Shown here piece after piece: positions 32,187-40,421 of a stretch of 64,000 nucleotides of DNA. Origin of the DNA: Sinohyriopsis cumingii (taxonomy: Eukaryota > Mollusca > Bivalvia > Unionida > Unionidae); assembly GCA_028554795.2 (NCBI GenBank), contig CM068839.1:39275006-39339005 (forward strand). Reading direction: 5' to 3'. The notes under the pieces are model-generated. The model ran no database searches and was not told where the DNA came from. It saw only the letters and a list, made by a program, of their open reading frames with translations. The position numbers and the translations under genes were made by a program. Within the stretch, counting starts at the first letter, position 1, and every line of letters starts with the position of its first letter.

Positions 32187-32561
32187 TCAGACAGGGGTGC
32201 TTTGGTCGTTACCCGCTGACATAATTTTTCTTAAGTATCTTTTGCGGGTACTGATTGTTTTATTCGTTTCGTACTCGTGTGATAACAGCGATCTGACCTT
32301 TTCTACTGCGACAGAAAGAGGAACAAATTTATTTACTTGATCATCGCTCACCATAGCCAGTGACTGAAACATAGCTGACTGAATCCGCTTTATGAACTTA
32401 TATTGAGATGATAGAACGTACTTATTTTCGTTCTTAAGCTCTCCTAATGTTTCAAAATCAGATATTATTTTTTCAGGATTTAGTTCATCAGATATATTAA
32501 TTCTGTTTTCTTCTAGTTTTCTGATAGCAGAAATAATGTCATTGATATTTTCATGGTTCAT
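32187..32561 (-). CDS. Polinton protein of unknown function, 124 aa
   Basis: Minus-strand intact frame whose ATG follows tattatata, the same motif as upstream of the 30,900 gene. The protein is helical, with a charged N-terminal half and a basic C-terminal segment (TISTRKRYLRKIM). No known domain is recognised. It stands alone between two repeat regions, convergent to the structural block. Confidence 0.5.
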   Translation of the reverse strand: MNHENINDIISAIRKLEENRINISDELNPEKIISDFETLGELKNENKYVLSSQYKFIKRIQSAMFQSLAMVSDDQVNKFVPLSVAVEKVRSLLSHEYETNKTISTRKRYLRKIMSAGNDQSTPV

Positions 32562-32610
32562 TATATAATATATAAATCTTTAAAATAAAAAAAAATTATC
32601 CCTAGAACCC

Positions 32611-33095
32611 CTATCGAGTCTTTAGCGAGTTCGTCGGGATGTTTCAAGGACGGCACAGCCAAGAACTCGCAGATTGCCATCGCATTCTACCAAGTTCACC
32701 AGGCACACAGAACATTTAATGAATGAAGAGCCCCTATCGAGTCTTTAGCGAGCTCAGATTATGCATGGACGGCACAGCCAAGAACTCGCAGATTGCCATC
32801 GCATTCTACCAAGTTCACCAGGCACACAGAACATTTAATGAATGAAGAGCCCCTATCGAGTCTTTAGCGAGCCCAGATTATGCATGGACGGCACATATAT
32901 TATGAAATGGAACCTCCATTCGAGACTTCTATCAGGTTTATGCAATGAATGAATGAATGACGGCACAAACATATATTATGAAATGGAACCTCTATTCGAG
33001 TCTTTTAGCAGGTTCATTATGCAATGAATGACGGCACAAACATATATTATGAAATGGGACCTCTATTCGAGTCTTTTAGCAGGTTCATTAAGTAT
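32611..33095. repeat. Two families of direct repeats
   Basis: The word ctatcgagtctttagcgag begins at 32,611, 32,734 and 32,853 (spacing 123 and 119 bp), each followed by similar sequence including gacggcac. Three further diverged units, about 70 bp apart, carry ttcgagtcttttagcaggtt. Within a 120-bp unit GCGAGTTC and GAACTCGC are inverted, so each unit could form a small stem. Confidence 0.9.
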
Positions 33096-33339
33096 GTAAT
33101 GAAATATATATAATGAGATGAAATATATGTAATGAGATGTAATGAATGAATGAATGAAATGAGATGTAATGTAATGAGGCCATTTTCTCCGCGAGAACAC
33201 CCCCCCCACAATAATCAACCCGTGGGAAATACAAAAACATGTATCTACCACGTTTGACATGATAGGATGGTGTTCTCGCGGAGAGGGGCTGGCGGTGCCC
33301 CAATTAATTATAAAAATCGCTAATATGCGTAACCACCCG

Positions 33340-33417
33340 ACCAATTGTCAGTCATGGGATTCGATCCTGGACCGCGAGCGTCACAGTCCAATACGATACT
33401 GATTGAGCTATCAAATC
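33340..33417 (-). other. tRNA-like sequence (possible SINE head)
   Basis: On the minus strand a box-A-like TAGCTCAATCAGTA is followed about 40 nt later by a box-B-like GGATCGAATCC, the pol III internal promoter layout. The acceptor and T stems do not pair well, so it is not a functional tRNA. It may be a tRNA-derived SINE remnant inside the Polinton. Confidence 0.35.
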
Positions 33418-33489
33418 TTGTTAGAAACATATGTTTCGAAAGTTAATATATAACTAAGGAACTAATTTCAAATATATTTACACTGAAAT

Positions 33490-33716
33490 AGCGGTTTCTG
33501 AATAATAATAATAATTTCTACATTTAAATAACTACCCTGCATTAAAAAAACGGTTTCTGAATTATAACAGCGGTTTCTGAATATATCTGTATTATGCAGA
33601 CTGCAAGTACCTGCGAAATCAATAATGGATTGTGAAATGCACCTGTACACCATAACAACGGTTTCTAAGCTGATTGCATATAGCTACCTGCGGATCAATA
33701 ACAGCGGTTGCAAAAT
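33490..33716. repeat. Iteron-like repeats, five copies of agcggtttctgaat
   Basis: Copies at 33,490-33,503, 33,550-33,562, 33,569-33,582, 33,658-33,669 and a weaker one at 33,703-33,716, all in the same orientation and separated by unrelated AT-rich DNA. Dispersed same-strand short repeats suggest protein binding sites (regulatory or origin). No function is shown. Confidence 0.6.
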
Positions 33717-33964
33717 TACCCTGATTTCTCGTAATGTTGTATGATGGGAAATATTTAAAAAACATAAATATACTTCTACGAGTAATTAATTACGACGTAA
33801 TTAGTTAAACTGACCAATTACGATCATAAAAAATCAAAAATCTACGAAGAAAACTATATATTACAAAGTAATCTCCCTTTTGCATAATCAAAAATTCAGT
33901 AGTATACGATTATACAGTACTGGGTCTCCTAAAATAATAACGTAATTCAACGTGGTGATGATAA

Positions 33965-34462
33965 TTATTGATACTGAAAGGTGATTCTCTGTTTATATTT
34001 TTTTGAGAAAGCAGATCTGGTTATATTTTCTGCGATAAATTGTACCAAACGCGGATTAATATTAAAGTATTTAGCAGCCGCGTTCATAGACTGAAATGTA
34101 ATTTCTTCACCGGTTTCTATGTTTGTGGACTTTACTACCCTTCTAGAAACTGTCTTACATCTTCCAGTATTACCACGTGTATTATTCTCGCTGTGTGAGA
34201 TAGCTTGTAAATTGGATAAATTATTGTTTTGAGTGTTCCCGTCAATGTGATCGATCACAAAACCGTCTTTGATCACTCCGAAGAAACATTCGTACGTAAA
34301 TCTATGACAATGATACCCTTTCCCTCCAGCGTTGAACCTTAGATAGCCAGTATTAGAAACATTACCAACCGGTCTCTTCAACCTGCAATTTCTAATCATT
34401 CCATTACGATCTGATTCATAGTTTGTTATTGTGGGATGTGGGACAAATATATTTTGCTCCAT
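33965..34462 (-). CDS. HNH endonuclease with C-terminal NUMOD1-like domain, 165 aa
   Basis: Homing-type nuclease as found free-standing in phages and large DNA viruses. The N-terminal part resembles a NUMOD4-like segment (SDRNGMIRN). The HNH core has HR at residues 53-54, DHIDGN at 71-76 and NNNLSNLQ at 79-86. The C-terminal ~50 residues, starting IETGEEITFQSMNAAAKYF, resemble a NUMOD1 DNA-binding helix-turn-helix. Key residues look intact. It lies just downstream of the zinc-ribbon gene on the same strand (10-bp gap). Either an independent mobile gene in the element or a recruited replication/recombination nuclease. Confidence 0.85.
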   Translation of the reverse strand: MEQNIFVPHPTITNYESDRNGMIRNCRLKRPVGNVSNTGYLRFNAGGKGYHCHRFTYECFFGVIKDGFVIDHIDGNTQNNNLSNLQAISHSENNTRGNTGRCKTVSRRVVKSTNIETGEEITFQSMNAAAKYFNINPRLVQFIAENITRSAFSKKYKQRITFQYQ

Positions 34463-34472
34463 TCTAATAATA

Positions 34473-34775
34473 TTATTTGTTTAAATCATTGTTTGTCTGA
34501 AATCTTGATATATAATCCTCCACGGATTTTATAGCGTTTTCACCATTATTATTTTTTTTGTCATAATATCTTTTAATAATATCTCTGAACCGTTTTCCCC
34601 TGCACCTTCCACATAATTTTGTTTTTCCTCGCACTCCAACACCACACCGCAGACATGGTATTGGTCCTAGACTTCCTCGCCGTATGCCCTGTAAGTGCAT
34701 CCAACAAAATTCACCTCTACAGGATTTATTGCATCTATTTACTGAACCGATCATCAACCATCTGCATTGAGACAT
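34473..34775 (-). CDS. Zinc-ribbon protein, about 100 aa
   Basis: Two Cys/His clusters: C4, C15, C19, C24 and H27 in the first, and CLRC (41-44) with CGRC (55-58) in the second. A basic helical tail follows. I chose the second ATG (34,775), because the upstream one at 34,784 adds only three residues. Cys-rich proteins of this layout occur in Polintons and large DNA viruses; the role is unknown, possibly nucleic-acid binding or transcription. It is divergent from the polymerase gene with a 42-bp spacer. Confidence 0.7.
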   Translation of the reverse strand: MSQCRWLMIGSVNRCNKSCRGEFCWMHLQGIRRGSLGPIPCLRCGVGVRGKTKLCGRCRGKRFRDIIKRYYDKKNNNGENAIKSVEDYISRFQTNNDLNK

Positions 34776-34817
34776 TGTATACATAATATTTTTTATTTAA
34801 ATATTTGTTTTAATTAT
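34776..34817. promoter_or_regulatory. Divergent promoter region, zinc-ribbon gene / polymerase-helicase gene
   Basis: 42 bp of nearly pure A/T (containing taatattttttatttaaat) is all that separates the two start codons. It must hold promoter elements for both directions or lie inside them. Confidence 0.5.
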
Positions 34818-37800
34818 ATGAACGAGTTTGAGAAATTATCCCAAGCTAGGCCTGTTAAGCATAAATTCAACCTCGACAGATTATCTTCTGACTTGCCAGT
34901 ACGAGATTTGGTTGATCCGAAAAATAAAAGTCTGATCTCGAAAATTCACGACGCCAAGAAGGAATTTTACACAGATGGTGCATCTCACACATGGTCAACG
35001 TTCAAGATTATTCGCAATACTGTCAAGGACGCCACAATGAATGACAAGCGAGCGGCTACTATCATTAACTACATCACTGAATACGAGGGCAATCAAAAAT
35101 ATTTCCTCAAAGTAAAATTTATTGTATTAACAGAAACAGGTAGTTGGATTATCCGTGACAAATATGATCCTGTTCTTGGTAATAATAAAACTGTTATATT
35201 AAGTAAAAATTCCAGACCGGGTCTACTGACGGATATTGACAAACCGTATTATGAGCAAGCGTATCCTGTAACAGCGGTTATTTATGGAATCTATGAGATA
35301 AATAAAAAACCCAACGTTGATAAACTGGCACCAATGAAATTTTCAAGGTTAAATTGTGTAGCCGAACGATTAATAGAACACTTTACAAACGCGATGCGTG
35401 GAAATGGATTAACTGATTTAAGACGTAAAAAAATAAACTCGTGGGCTGATTCAGTTAAGGATGCCGGTGCTACAATAAAAGATGTTGCTGAACTAGGAAA
35501 AATATTAAAATTTCCAATAACTGTAGCGACAATAACGGGGGAGGTACTGTATGAATCTAAATATAAATCAAAAGGAGCTTCAATAAATATTATTGATCAC
35601 AACGCGCATGCATGGACTAGCGCAGTAACAATATTTCCACGTGATCGAACTGTTAGATTTTACCCCCCAGATATGGGGGCAGACAGTATGTTTGATTTTA
35701 TCAACGAAATGAGTAAAAACGATCCTGTATCGGTATGGTTATTTAAAAGTAATGAGGAAGGTGAATTTGATCAGTTTGTTAGACCAAATGGTGAAATATA
35801 TCGAACAGAATCTCTCCATGACGAGATGAAAAATCTCGCGGATAAGTTTTTCGCGGAAAATACTGAAAAATTACTAACTAATTGTTTTACCGTTCCATCT
35901 GTTGCGGCTCATTTCGCCAGAGAACGAAATTCATGGAAACCAACACGATTTGATTTACTCGAGGACGTACGCGCAAGTTGTGTCGAATACGGACATGGCG
36001 GATTATGGAATACCAAGTATAATTACAATGATGTTATTTCGGTTGATATGGTTGCATGTTATCCGGGAAGTTTCCTAGGATACGGAGATTGTTCTGTGTA
36101 TTTTAAAAGATTCGGTCACCCCACAAACGAGATGACTCGAGTGGCAATTAATGGACCATTACCTGATTTTGATCTGACTGGATTTGCTTGTGTTGAATCA
36201 TTCGAGTTTAACGAAAATCTTCACAAGATTTGTTTAGTTTGGTTTGGCAGACATTTTTGTGAAAAGCGCTGGGCACCCATAGTTTTATTACGATATATGC
36301 TAGATTGTGCGATACTGACATCGTTGGTGGTCAGTGAGGCATTTATATCATATCATGCACAGATCGAAGTTTGGTTGCCCATGCCAGATTATATCAATCT
36401 CGATGAAGTTATTAGCGAGTTTAAGGAAAAATGTCCTGATGTTTCCGAAGATGATATCATCAAAGAAGCTCCTAAAATTCTCGAGATTAAACTCAAAACC
36501 GCAAAAGATCTCGGTAGAAAAATTATAGGTAAATTTACTCAAGGTGGTGCATATGATCATAAAAGACATCACGCACGATTAATTTTAGATGATGCCGACT
36601 ACGATTTTATAATCGCTGATACAACAGCGAGAAATATATTTGTAAATCGAGAAAATGTTTATTTATCCAACGGAACAAAATTGGGCACGATCGTTAGTTA
36701 CATAAATGACGTCTCCCCACAGTATACTCATCTAAAATCTTCCATGTTGGCTTATGTTTCCATAAATTTATTATCGATGATTAATAGATTTCCCAAGACC
36801 GCAGTCAGAGTCGCAACAGATTCGTTTTATATTTCGAGTAAATATTTAAAATCTGTTATGAAATTCACAAGTAATGATGAACGATGGGGTTCGTGGAGGA
36901 TAAAAAAAGAAATATTACACAATTACACAGAATCAGCAGATGTTCCAATGAGAGATTTTTATCGTGAGGGTAATAAAATATCAGAAATGTCGAAAGCTCC
37001 GCCGGTGAGAGATCCAATAACCAGATATAAGACAGTATATCTCAATGGACCTGGTGGATGCGGCAAAACGACTCGAGCAATTAATGTTTTTAGAAATTCA
37101 GATATGATCGTGCTGACACCCACACATAGACTTGCACGCGAGATGAAACAACGGCAAGTACAATCGTGCACGTATCATAGTTTCTTTCGGTGGCGCGGGG
37201 ATACATGGACTCCTGAACGAATGGGAGAAAAATATATACCTAAAATAATTATTTGGGATGAGATATGTACGGTGTCATTGGATACATTAAAAACGTTTCT
37301 TGATTGGTTGTTGACGAAAAATACCGCTATAATAATGTGTGACGATCATGGTCAACCACCGCCTTTTGTTGGACCATCTCCACATGATTGGTTAAAAAAT
37401 TTCGTTGATTATTACGAAGAAATAGATGATGATCATAGAGCTCTCGATGCAAATTTAAAGGAGTTTAAAAAATTAATCAGATTACAATCAAACAAAATTC
37501 AGTGTGAAATATTACGCGGAGTGATCTCAGAAACCTCAATGAGCGATTTTTTAAATTTATGGAGACCCAACGATTTGATAGTAGCAAGCAGAAAAATAAT
37601 CAGAGACGATTTACAACAGCAGTTATTTCAACTACATAAAGAAAAATATTCAGAATTACCCGTACCGTTGTGTTATAGACCATCAGATACACGAAAACAA
37701 AATATTAATGTTGATATTCCAGGACAGACTGAAAAACAGAATCTCGTATTAAATGATATTGTCGCCGTTGATATCAGTGTGGTCGAAGATGCATTGCGCG

Positions 37801-38114
37801 CTGACAAATCTCCATGGGTATTGGGATACGCTATGACGATCCACTCGTCTCAGGGATTAACTATTTCTGATACACGAGTCTGGATTGTGGACGATCACAT
37901 CGAGTGGTCAAATTTAGTCTATTTAGCGGTATCGAGGGTCAGAAAGATATTTCAATTACGTAGAATTATAATTCCTGAAATCGTTGATAAATTTAACATC
38001 ATCGATGATGATATAATAAGAAAAAAATTAATCGGATATAAACAATCTGATAAAAAAAATAAACGCGACTTTGATCTTGATGTTGAATTTATTATTGAGT
38101 TAAAACAGCAGTAG
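34818..38114 (+). CDS. POLB: Family-B DNA polymerase fused to SF1 helicase, 1,098 aa
   Basis: Replication protein of the element. Start chosen at ATG 34,818; the frame is open 17 codons further, but there runs over the divergent neighbour's start. Residues 1-380 form an unassigned domain (with IIDHNAHAWTS at 258-268). Palm: motif A VDMVACYPG with Asp410, a possible motif B around RKIIGKFTQG (567-576), and motif C RVATDSFYI with Asp668; the usual first Asp of DTD is Ala. C-terminal SF1 helicase: Walker A GPGGCGKT (744-751), Walker B IIWDE (811-815), motif III with Gln846, TIHSSQGLT (1007-1015) and AVSR with Arg1040. I see no convincing 3'-5' exonuclease motif. I recall similar fusions in fungal and invertebrate genomes, from memory only. 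The frame is intact. Confidence 0.82.
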   Translation: MNEFEKLSQARPVKHKFNLDRLSSDLPVRDLVDPKNKSLISKIHDAKKEFYTDGASHTWSTFKIIRNTVKDATMNDKRAATIINYITEYEGNQKYFLKVKFIVLTETGSWIIRDKYDPVLGNNKTVILSKNSRPGLLTDIDKPYYEQAYPVTAVIYGIYEINKKPNVDKLAPMKFSRLNCVAERLIEHFTNAMRGNGLTDLRRKKINSWADSVKDAGATIKDVAELGKILKFPITVATITGEVLYESKYKSKGASINIIDHNAHAWTSAVTIFPRDRTVRFYPPDMGADSMFDFINEMSKNDPVSVWLFKSNEEGEFDQFVRPNGEIYRTESLHDEMKNLADKFFAENTEKLLTNCFTVPSVAAHFARERNSWKPTRFDLLEDVRASCVEYGHGGLWNTKYNYNDVISVDMVACYPGSFLGYGDCSVYFKRFGHPTNEMTRVAINGPLPDFDLTGFACVESFEFNENLHKICLVWFGRHFCEKRWAPIVLLRYMLDCAILTSLVVSEAFISYHAQIEVWLPMPDYINLDEVISEFKEKCPDVSEDDIIKEAPKILEIKLKTAKDLGRKIIGKFTQGGAYDHKRHHARLILDDADYDFIIADTTARNIFVNRENVYLSNGTKLGTIVSYINDVSPQYTHLKSSMLAYVSINLLSMINRFPKTAVRVATDSFYISSKYLKSVMKFTSNDERWGSWRIKKEILHNYTESADVPMRDFYREGNKISEMSKAPPVRDPITRYKTVYLNGPGGCGKTTRAINVFRNSDMIVLTPTHRLAREMKQRQVQSCTYHSFFRWRGDTWTPERMGEKYIPKIIIWDEICTVSLDTLKTFLDWLLTKNTAIIMCDDHGQPPPFVGPSPHDWLKNFVDYYEEIDDDHRALDANLKEFKKLIRLQSNKIQCEILRGVISETSMSDFLNLWRPNDLIVASRKIIRDDLQQQLFQLHKEKYSELPVPLCYRPSDTRKQNINVDIPGQTEKQNLVLNDIVAVDISVVEDALRADKSPWVLGYAMTIHSSQGLTISDTRVWIVDDHIEWSNLVYLAVSRVRKIFQLRRIIIPEIVDKFNIIDDDIIRKKLIGYKQSDKKNKRDFDLDVEFIIELKQQ

Positions 38115-38171
38115 AATAATCATTGTGCAAGTTGTAATTGTATAATGTTATGGCGGTATTCGAGTAATGAT
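38115..38171. other. Convergent spacer, polymerase-helicase / integrase
   Basis: 57 bp between the stop of the plus-strand polymerase gene and the stop of the minus-strand integrase gene. No clear AATAAA in either direction. Termination signals may overlap the coding ends. Confidence 0.5.
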
Positions 38172-39242
38172 TCAAGACAATTTACCGTAGATAGAAAAGA
38201 TAATAGTCGCGGTCATACACGAGAAAATACCATGCTTACCTGTCTCGAGTGTAATCGACGTAGATGCGCTAGTGCTAGTTAAGTGATGCGGTGGTAGTTG
38301 TGTATCCGTGGGGATTATTTGTAATTGTTCACGTACAAATCCACGTTGAGGAGCAGCCGAATCTAATCTGTAGATTGCAGGTCTGCCTGACGATCTTGTC
38401 ACGGTGGATATTTTGTGTGTGGTAACACTCCAAATAGGATCAGTCGCTCTCGCTTTACCACCTTCAAGTTCACCAGGCTCATATAAATATCTGACTGTGA
38501 CATCACCCAATATTTTCTGTTTTTCAACATCTTTTCGTTGTGTTGGTATATTTTTTTTCGTAATTGCATTAATGGGTTTCATGTTGGTTGTTCGTGTGAT
38601 CTCGCTATTTAATGCAGCTATCACGTTTGGTAATCTTGCAACCCATTCGCGAGATCTTTTATCCTGAATAAATTCCCTCGCGTATTGATATCCAAATAAC
38701 CGCTCGGCAAGTGTTCGATTAAATCGCTCAACAATTGCCTGATCACGGTGAATTGCAGTATGTCCTCGTCGTATTTTGGTATTATGTTGTTTCATCAACG
38801 ATGATACTGGACCAAGAAATTCCTTACCAGGATCAACCTGTAGTAGCTGTGGCCATCGTAGACCACCTCGTGGTCCACCATCTCGTTGATAAATTCGTTC
38901 AAACGCATCGGCTACTTCAGATGATGTTTTCGTCGATAACGGTTCTGCTTCTTTATATCTACTTGCAACATCAACTACGGTTAACGCGTATTTGTACGTT
39001 TTTCCACGCACAGTATCATGCGGTAAAAACAGAATATCAGCTTGATGAACTTCATTAGGAACACTGACATCGAAATACGCGTACTGAATTTGTTTAGGAC
39101 GTGGTAGATAAATTTGCCATATTGCTTGTTTGGATAACCACGTTTTAGCAGTAGAATGTTTAACCGCTGCTGTATCAGCAAGTTTACCAATTGCTGCTTT
39201 GCCTCTCCAGTATCCTCTCGGTGAATAATAAATAGATTCCAT
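38172..39242 (-). CDS. INT: Retroviral-type DDE integrase of Polinton, 356 aa
   Basis: Joins the element's ends to host DNA. The catalytic triad is Asp69 (HQADILFL), Asp137 (LQVDPGKEF) and Glu172 (AIVERFNRTL), with 34 residues between the last two, as in rve-family enzymes. The N-terminal ~60 residues are basic, without an obvious HHCC finger. The C-terminal part from about residue 270 is SH3-like (DPIWSVTTHKIS, RGFVREQLQIIP), as in other Polinton integrases. The frame is intact with all catalytic residues. The gene starts immediately after the PLA2 stop (TAA then ATG), implying co-transcription with it. Confidence 0.93.
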   Translation of the reverse strand: MESIYYSPRGYWRGKAAIGKLADTAAVKHSTAKTWLSKQAIWQIYLPRPKQIQYAYFDVSVPNEVHQADILFLPHDTVRGKTYKYALTVVDVASRYKEAEPLSTKTSSEVADAFERIYQRDGGPRGGLRWPQLLQVDPGKEFLGPVSSLMKQHNTKIRRGHTAIHRDQAIVERFNRTLAERLFGYQYAREFIQDKRSREWVARLPNVIAALNSEITRTTNMKPINAITKKNIPTQRKDVEKQKILGDVTVRYLYEPGELEGGKARATDPIWSVTTHKISTVTRSSGRPAIYRLDSAAPQRGFVREQLQIIPTDTQLPPHHLTSTSASTSITLETGKHGIFSCMTATIIFSIYGKLS

Positions 39243-39746
39243 TTATATATTACCAGCCCCAAGCGCTAATTTACCTTTCATCGAGGATCTTACTAACCAA
39301 TTAGCTAATTTTTCTTTGATATTTTTATTTTTTATAGAATCTAGCGCGTGAATTAATTTCACATCTGCAATATGTCTATCTTGTAGATTTTTACTTTTAT
39401 ACGCAACATCATGAGCGTGACAAGCTCGATCAATAGCGTTTATTGGTTCCTCGCCTGGTTTTGGTTGATCTTGATTATCGAGCCTGATATCAAGTCTGGT
39501 ACCAGGACCGCAATAATTATATCCTGGTAGATGTTTTTCTCCGCTGTATTTAGCCCATGGAGTACCTGGAAACTTTGACATCAAATTAGCAATATCACCA
39601 CCGCGCTTATTAGGTAAAAACGAAAATTTCTTCCTACCGCACACAGAACATTTTCCACCATACGCTATTTTTTTATTTTTTGTTGTAACCGTAGCTAAAT
39701 CAACAGTTGGAGTTTTAAATCTACAGCGTAAACAATATAAACTCAT
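39243..39746 (-). CDS. Zinc-ribbon plus phospholipase A2 protein, 167 aa
   Basis: The N-terminal zinc ribbon (C5, C8, C33, C36; CLRC and CSVCGRKK) resembles DUF5679. A PLA2 domain follows, with the calcium-loop YCGPGT (78-83) and the active-site DRACHAHD (106-113), His112 catalytic and paired with Asp113. PLA2 of this small type is carried by parvovirus VP1 and by adintovirus/Polinton proteins, where it opens endosomal membranes during entry. The same role here is inferred. All catalytic residues are present. It is first of a two-gene minus-strand unit with the integrase. Confidence 0.88.
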   Translation of the reverse strand: MSLYCLRCRFKTPTVDLATVTTKNKKIAYGGKCSVCGRKKFSFLPNKRGGDIANLMSKFPGTPWAKYSGEKHLPGYNYCGPGTRLDIRLDNQDQPKPGEEPINAIDRACHAHDVAYKSKNLQDRHIADVKLIHALDSIKNKNIKEKLANWLVRSSMKGKLALGAGNI

Positions 39747-39758
39747 GATATAATATAT
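39747..39758. promoter_or_regulatory. 12-bp divergent start region, PLA2 / ATPase
   Basis: Only 12 bp (gatataatatat) separate the start codons of the minus-strand PLA2 gene and the plus-strand ATPase gene. Core promoter and leaders must be extremely short or lie within the opposite coding sequence. Confidence 0.6.
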
Positions 39759-40421
39759 ATGGATATAATTGATTTCTCAGCAACAAGAAAACGAGAGCCA
39801 GTTAAACATCATCCTGCGCTACCGAACTCCATCAGATTGATTATCATAGGACCATCTGGATCGGGTAAGACGCAGTTATTACTTAATCTGATAATGAGAT
39901 GGTTGAAATGGGATAAATTGTATTTAGTAGCACCATCCGCAGATGATCAACGATGTTATGATGTACTTAAAGATTTCAGTGAAAACGCGCGATTACTGGA
40001 CGAAGATAATGATGTTATAGAGTTTATAACCGACATTGATGAAGCACCGTCCGTAGATGTTTTAGACGGATTTATCAATAATTTCGTTGTATACGACGAT
40101 GTGATGCTAGATAAACAATCAAATCCAGCTAGAATATTTTCCCGAGGTGGACATAAAAATACAGATGTGATCTATGTTACTCAACGATATACACAAATTC
40201 CGAAAGTAATCAGGGACAACTGCAACATTTTAGTTGTGTTTAATGGTGTAGACACACACACGCTGCGAAATATTCATCAAACTTGGTGTGGTGGTGACAT
40301 GGATATAATTAAATTCAAAAATTTCTTCTCACGAACGCAAGCTACTCCGCATGGATTTATAACAATAAATTTACATGATCCAAGAACAAGATATCGTGTG
40401 GGTCTTGATAAAATCTTTTAA
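39759..40421 (+). CDS. ATPase: A32-like genome-packaging ATPase, 220 aa
   Basis: FtsK/HerA-superfamily motor that pumps DNA into capsids. Walker A GPSGSGKT (31-38), Walker B FVVYDD (109-114) and a downstream VIYVTQRY sensor-like segment ahead of DNCNILVVFNG are all present. Length is normal for the family and the frame is intact. The final codons and stop lie within the right terminal inverted repeat, so no spacer separates gene and terminus. Confidence 0.93.
   Translation: MDIIDFSATRKREPVKHHPALPNSIRLIIIGPSGSGKTQLLLNLIMRWLKWDKLYLVAPSADDQRCYDVLKDFSENARLLDEDNDVIEFITDIDEAPSVDVLDGFINNFVVYDDVMLDKQSNPARIFSRGGHKNTDVIYVTQRYTQIPKVIRDNCNILVVFNGVDTHTLRNIHQTWCGGDMDIIKFKNFFSRTQATPHGFITINLHDPRTRYRVGLDKIF

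Larger units (their letters stand above)
32562..33964. other. Repeat-rich non-coding region of Polinton
   Basis: No supported gene. It contains ~120-bp direct repeats (32,611-32,880), three ~70-bp repeats with attcgagtcttttagcaggt (32,880-33,090), an inverted repeat ctccgcgagaacacc / ggtgttctcgcggag (33,187-33,201 and 33,269-33,283), a tRNA-like stretch (33,340-33,417) and five spaced copies of an agcggtttctgaat motif (33,490-33,716). Short frames inside follow from these repeats. The region lies upstream of the 124-aa gene and downstream of the HNH gene. Confidence 0.7.

Noticed and set aside
33063..33344. ORFs of 93 and 71 aa on the minus strand
   Set aside because: They run through repeats and an inverted repeat, have low-complexity Ile/Tyr/His ends and no family resemblance.
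33340..33417. Functional tRNA gene on the minus strand
   Set aside because: Box A and box B are recognisable but acceptor, anticodon and T stems do not pair; kept only as a tRNA-like remnant.
31790..33716. CRISPR-like array
   Set aside because: The 19-bp units are contiguous without unique spacers, the other repeats have irregular spacing, no cas genes are present, and the host is a eukaryote.
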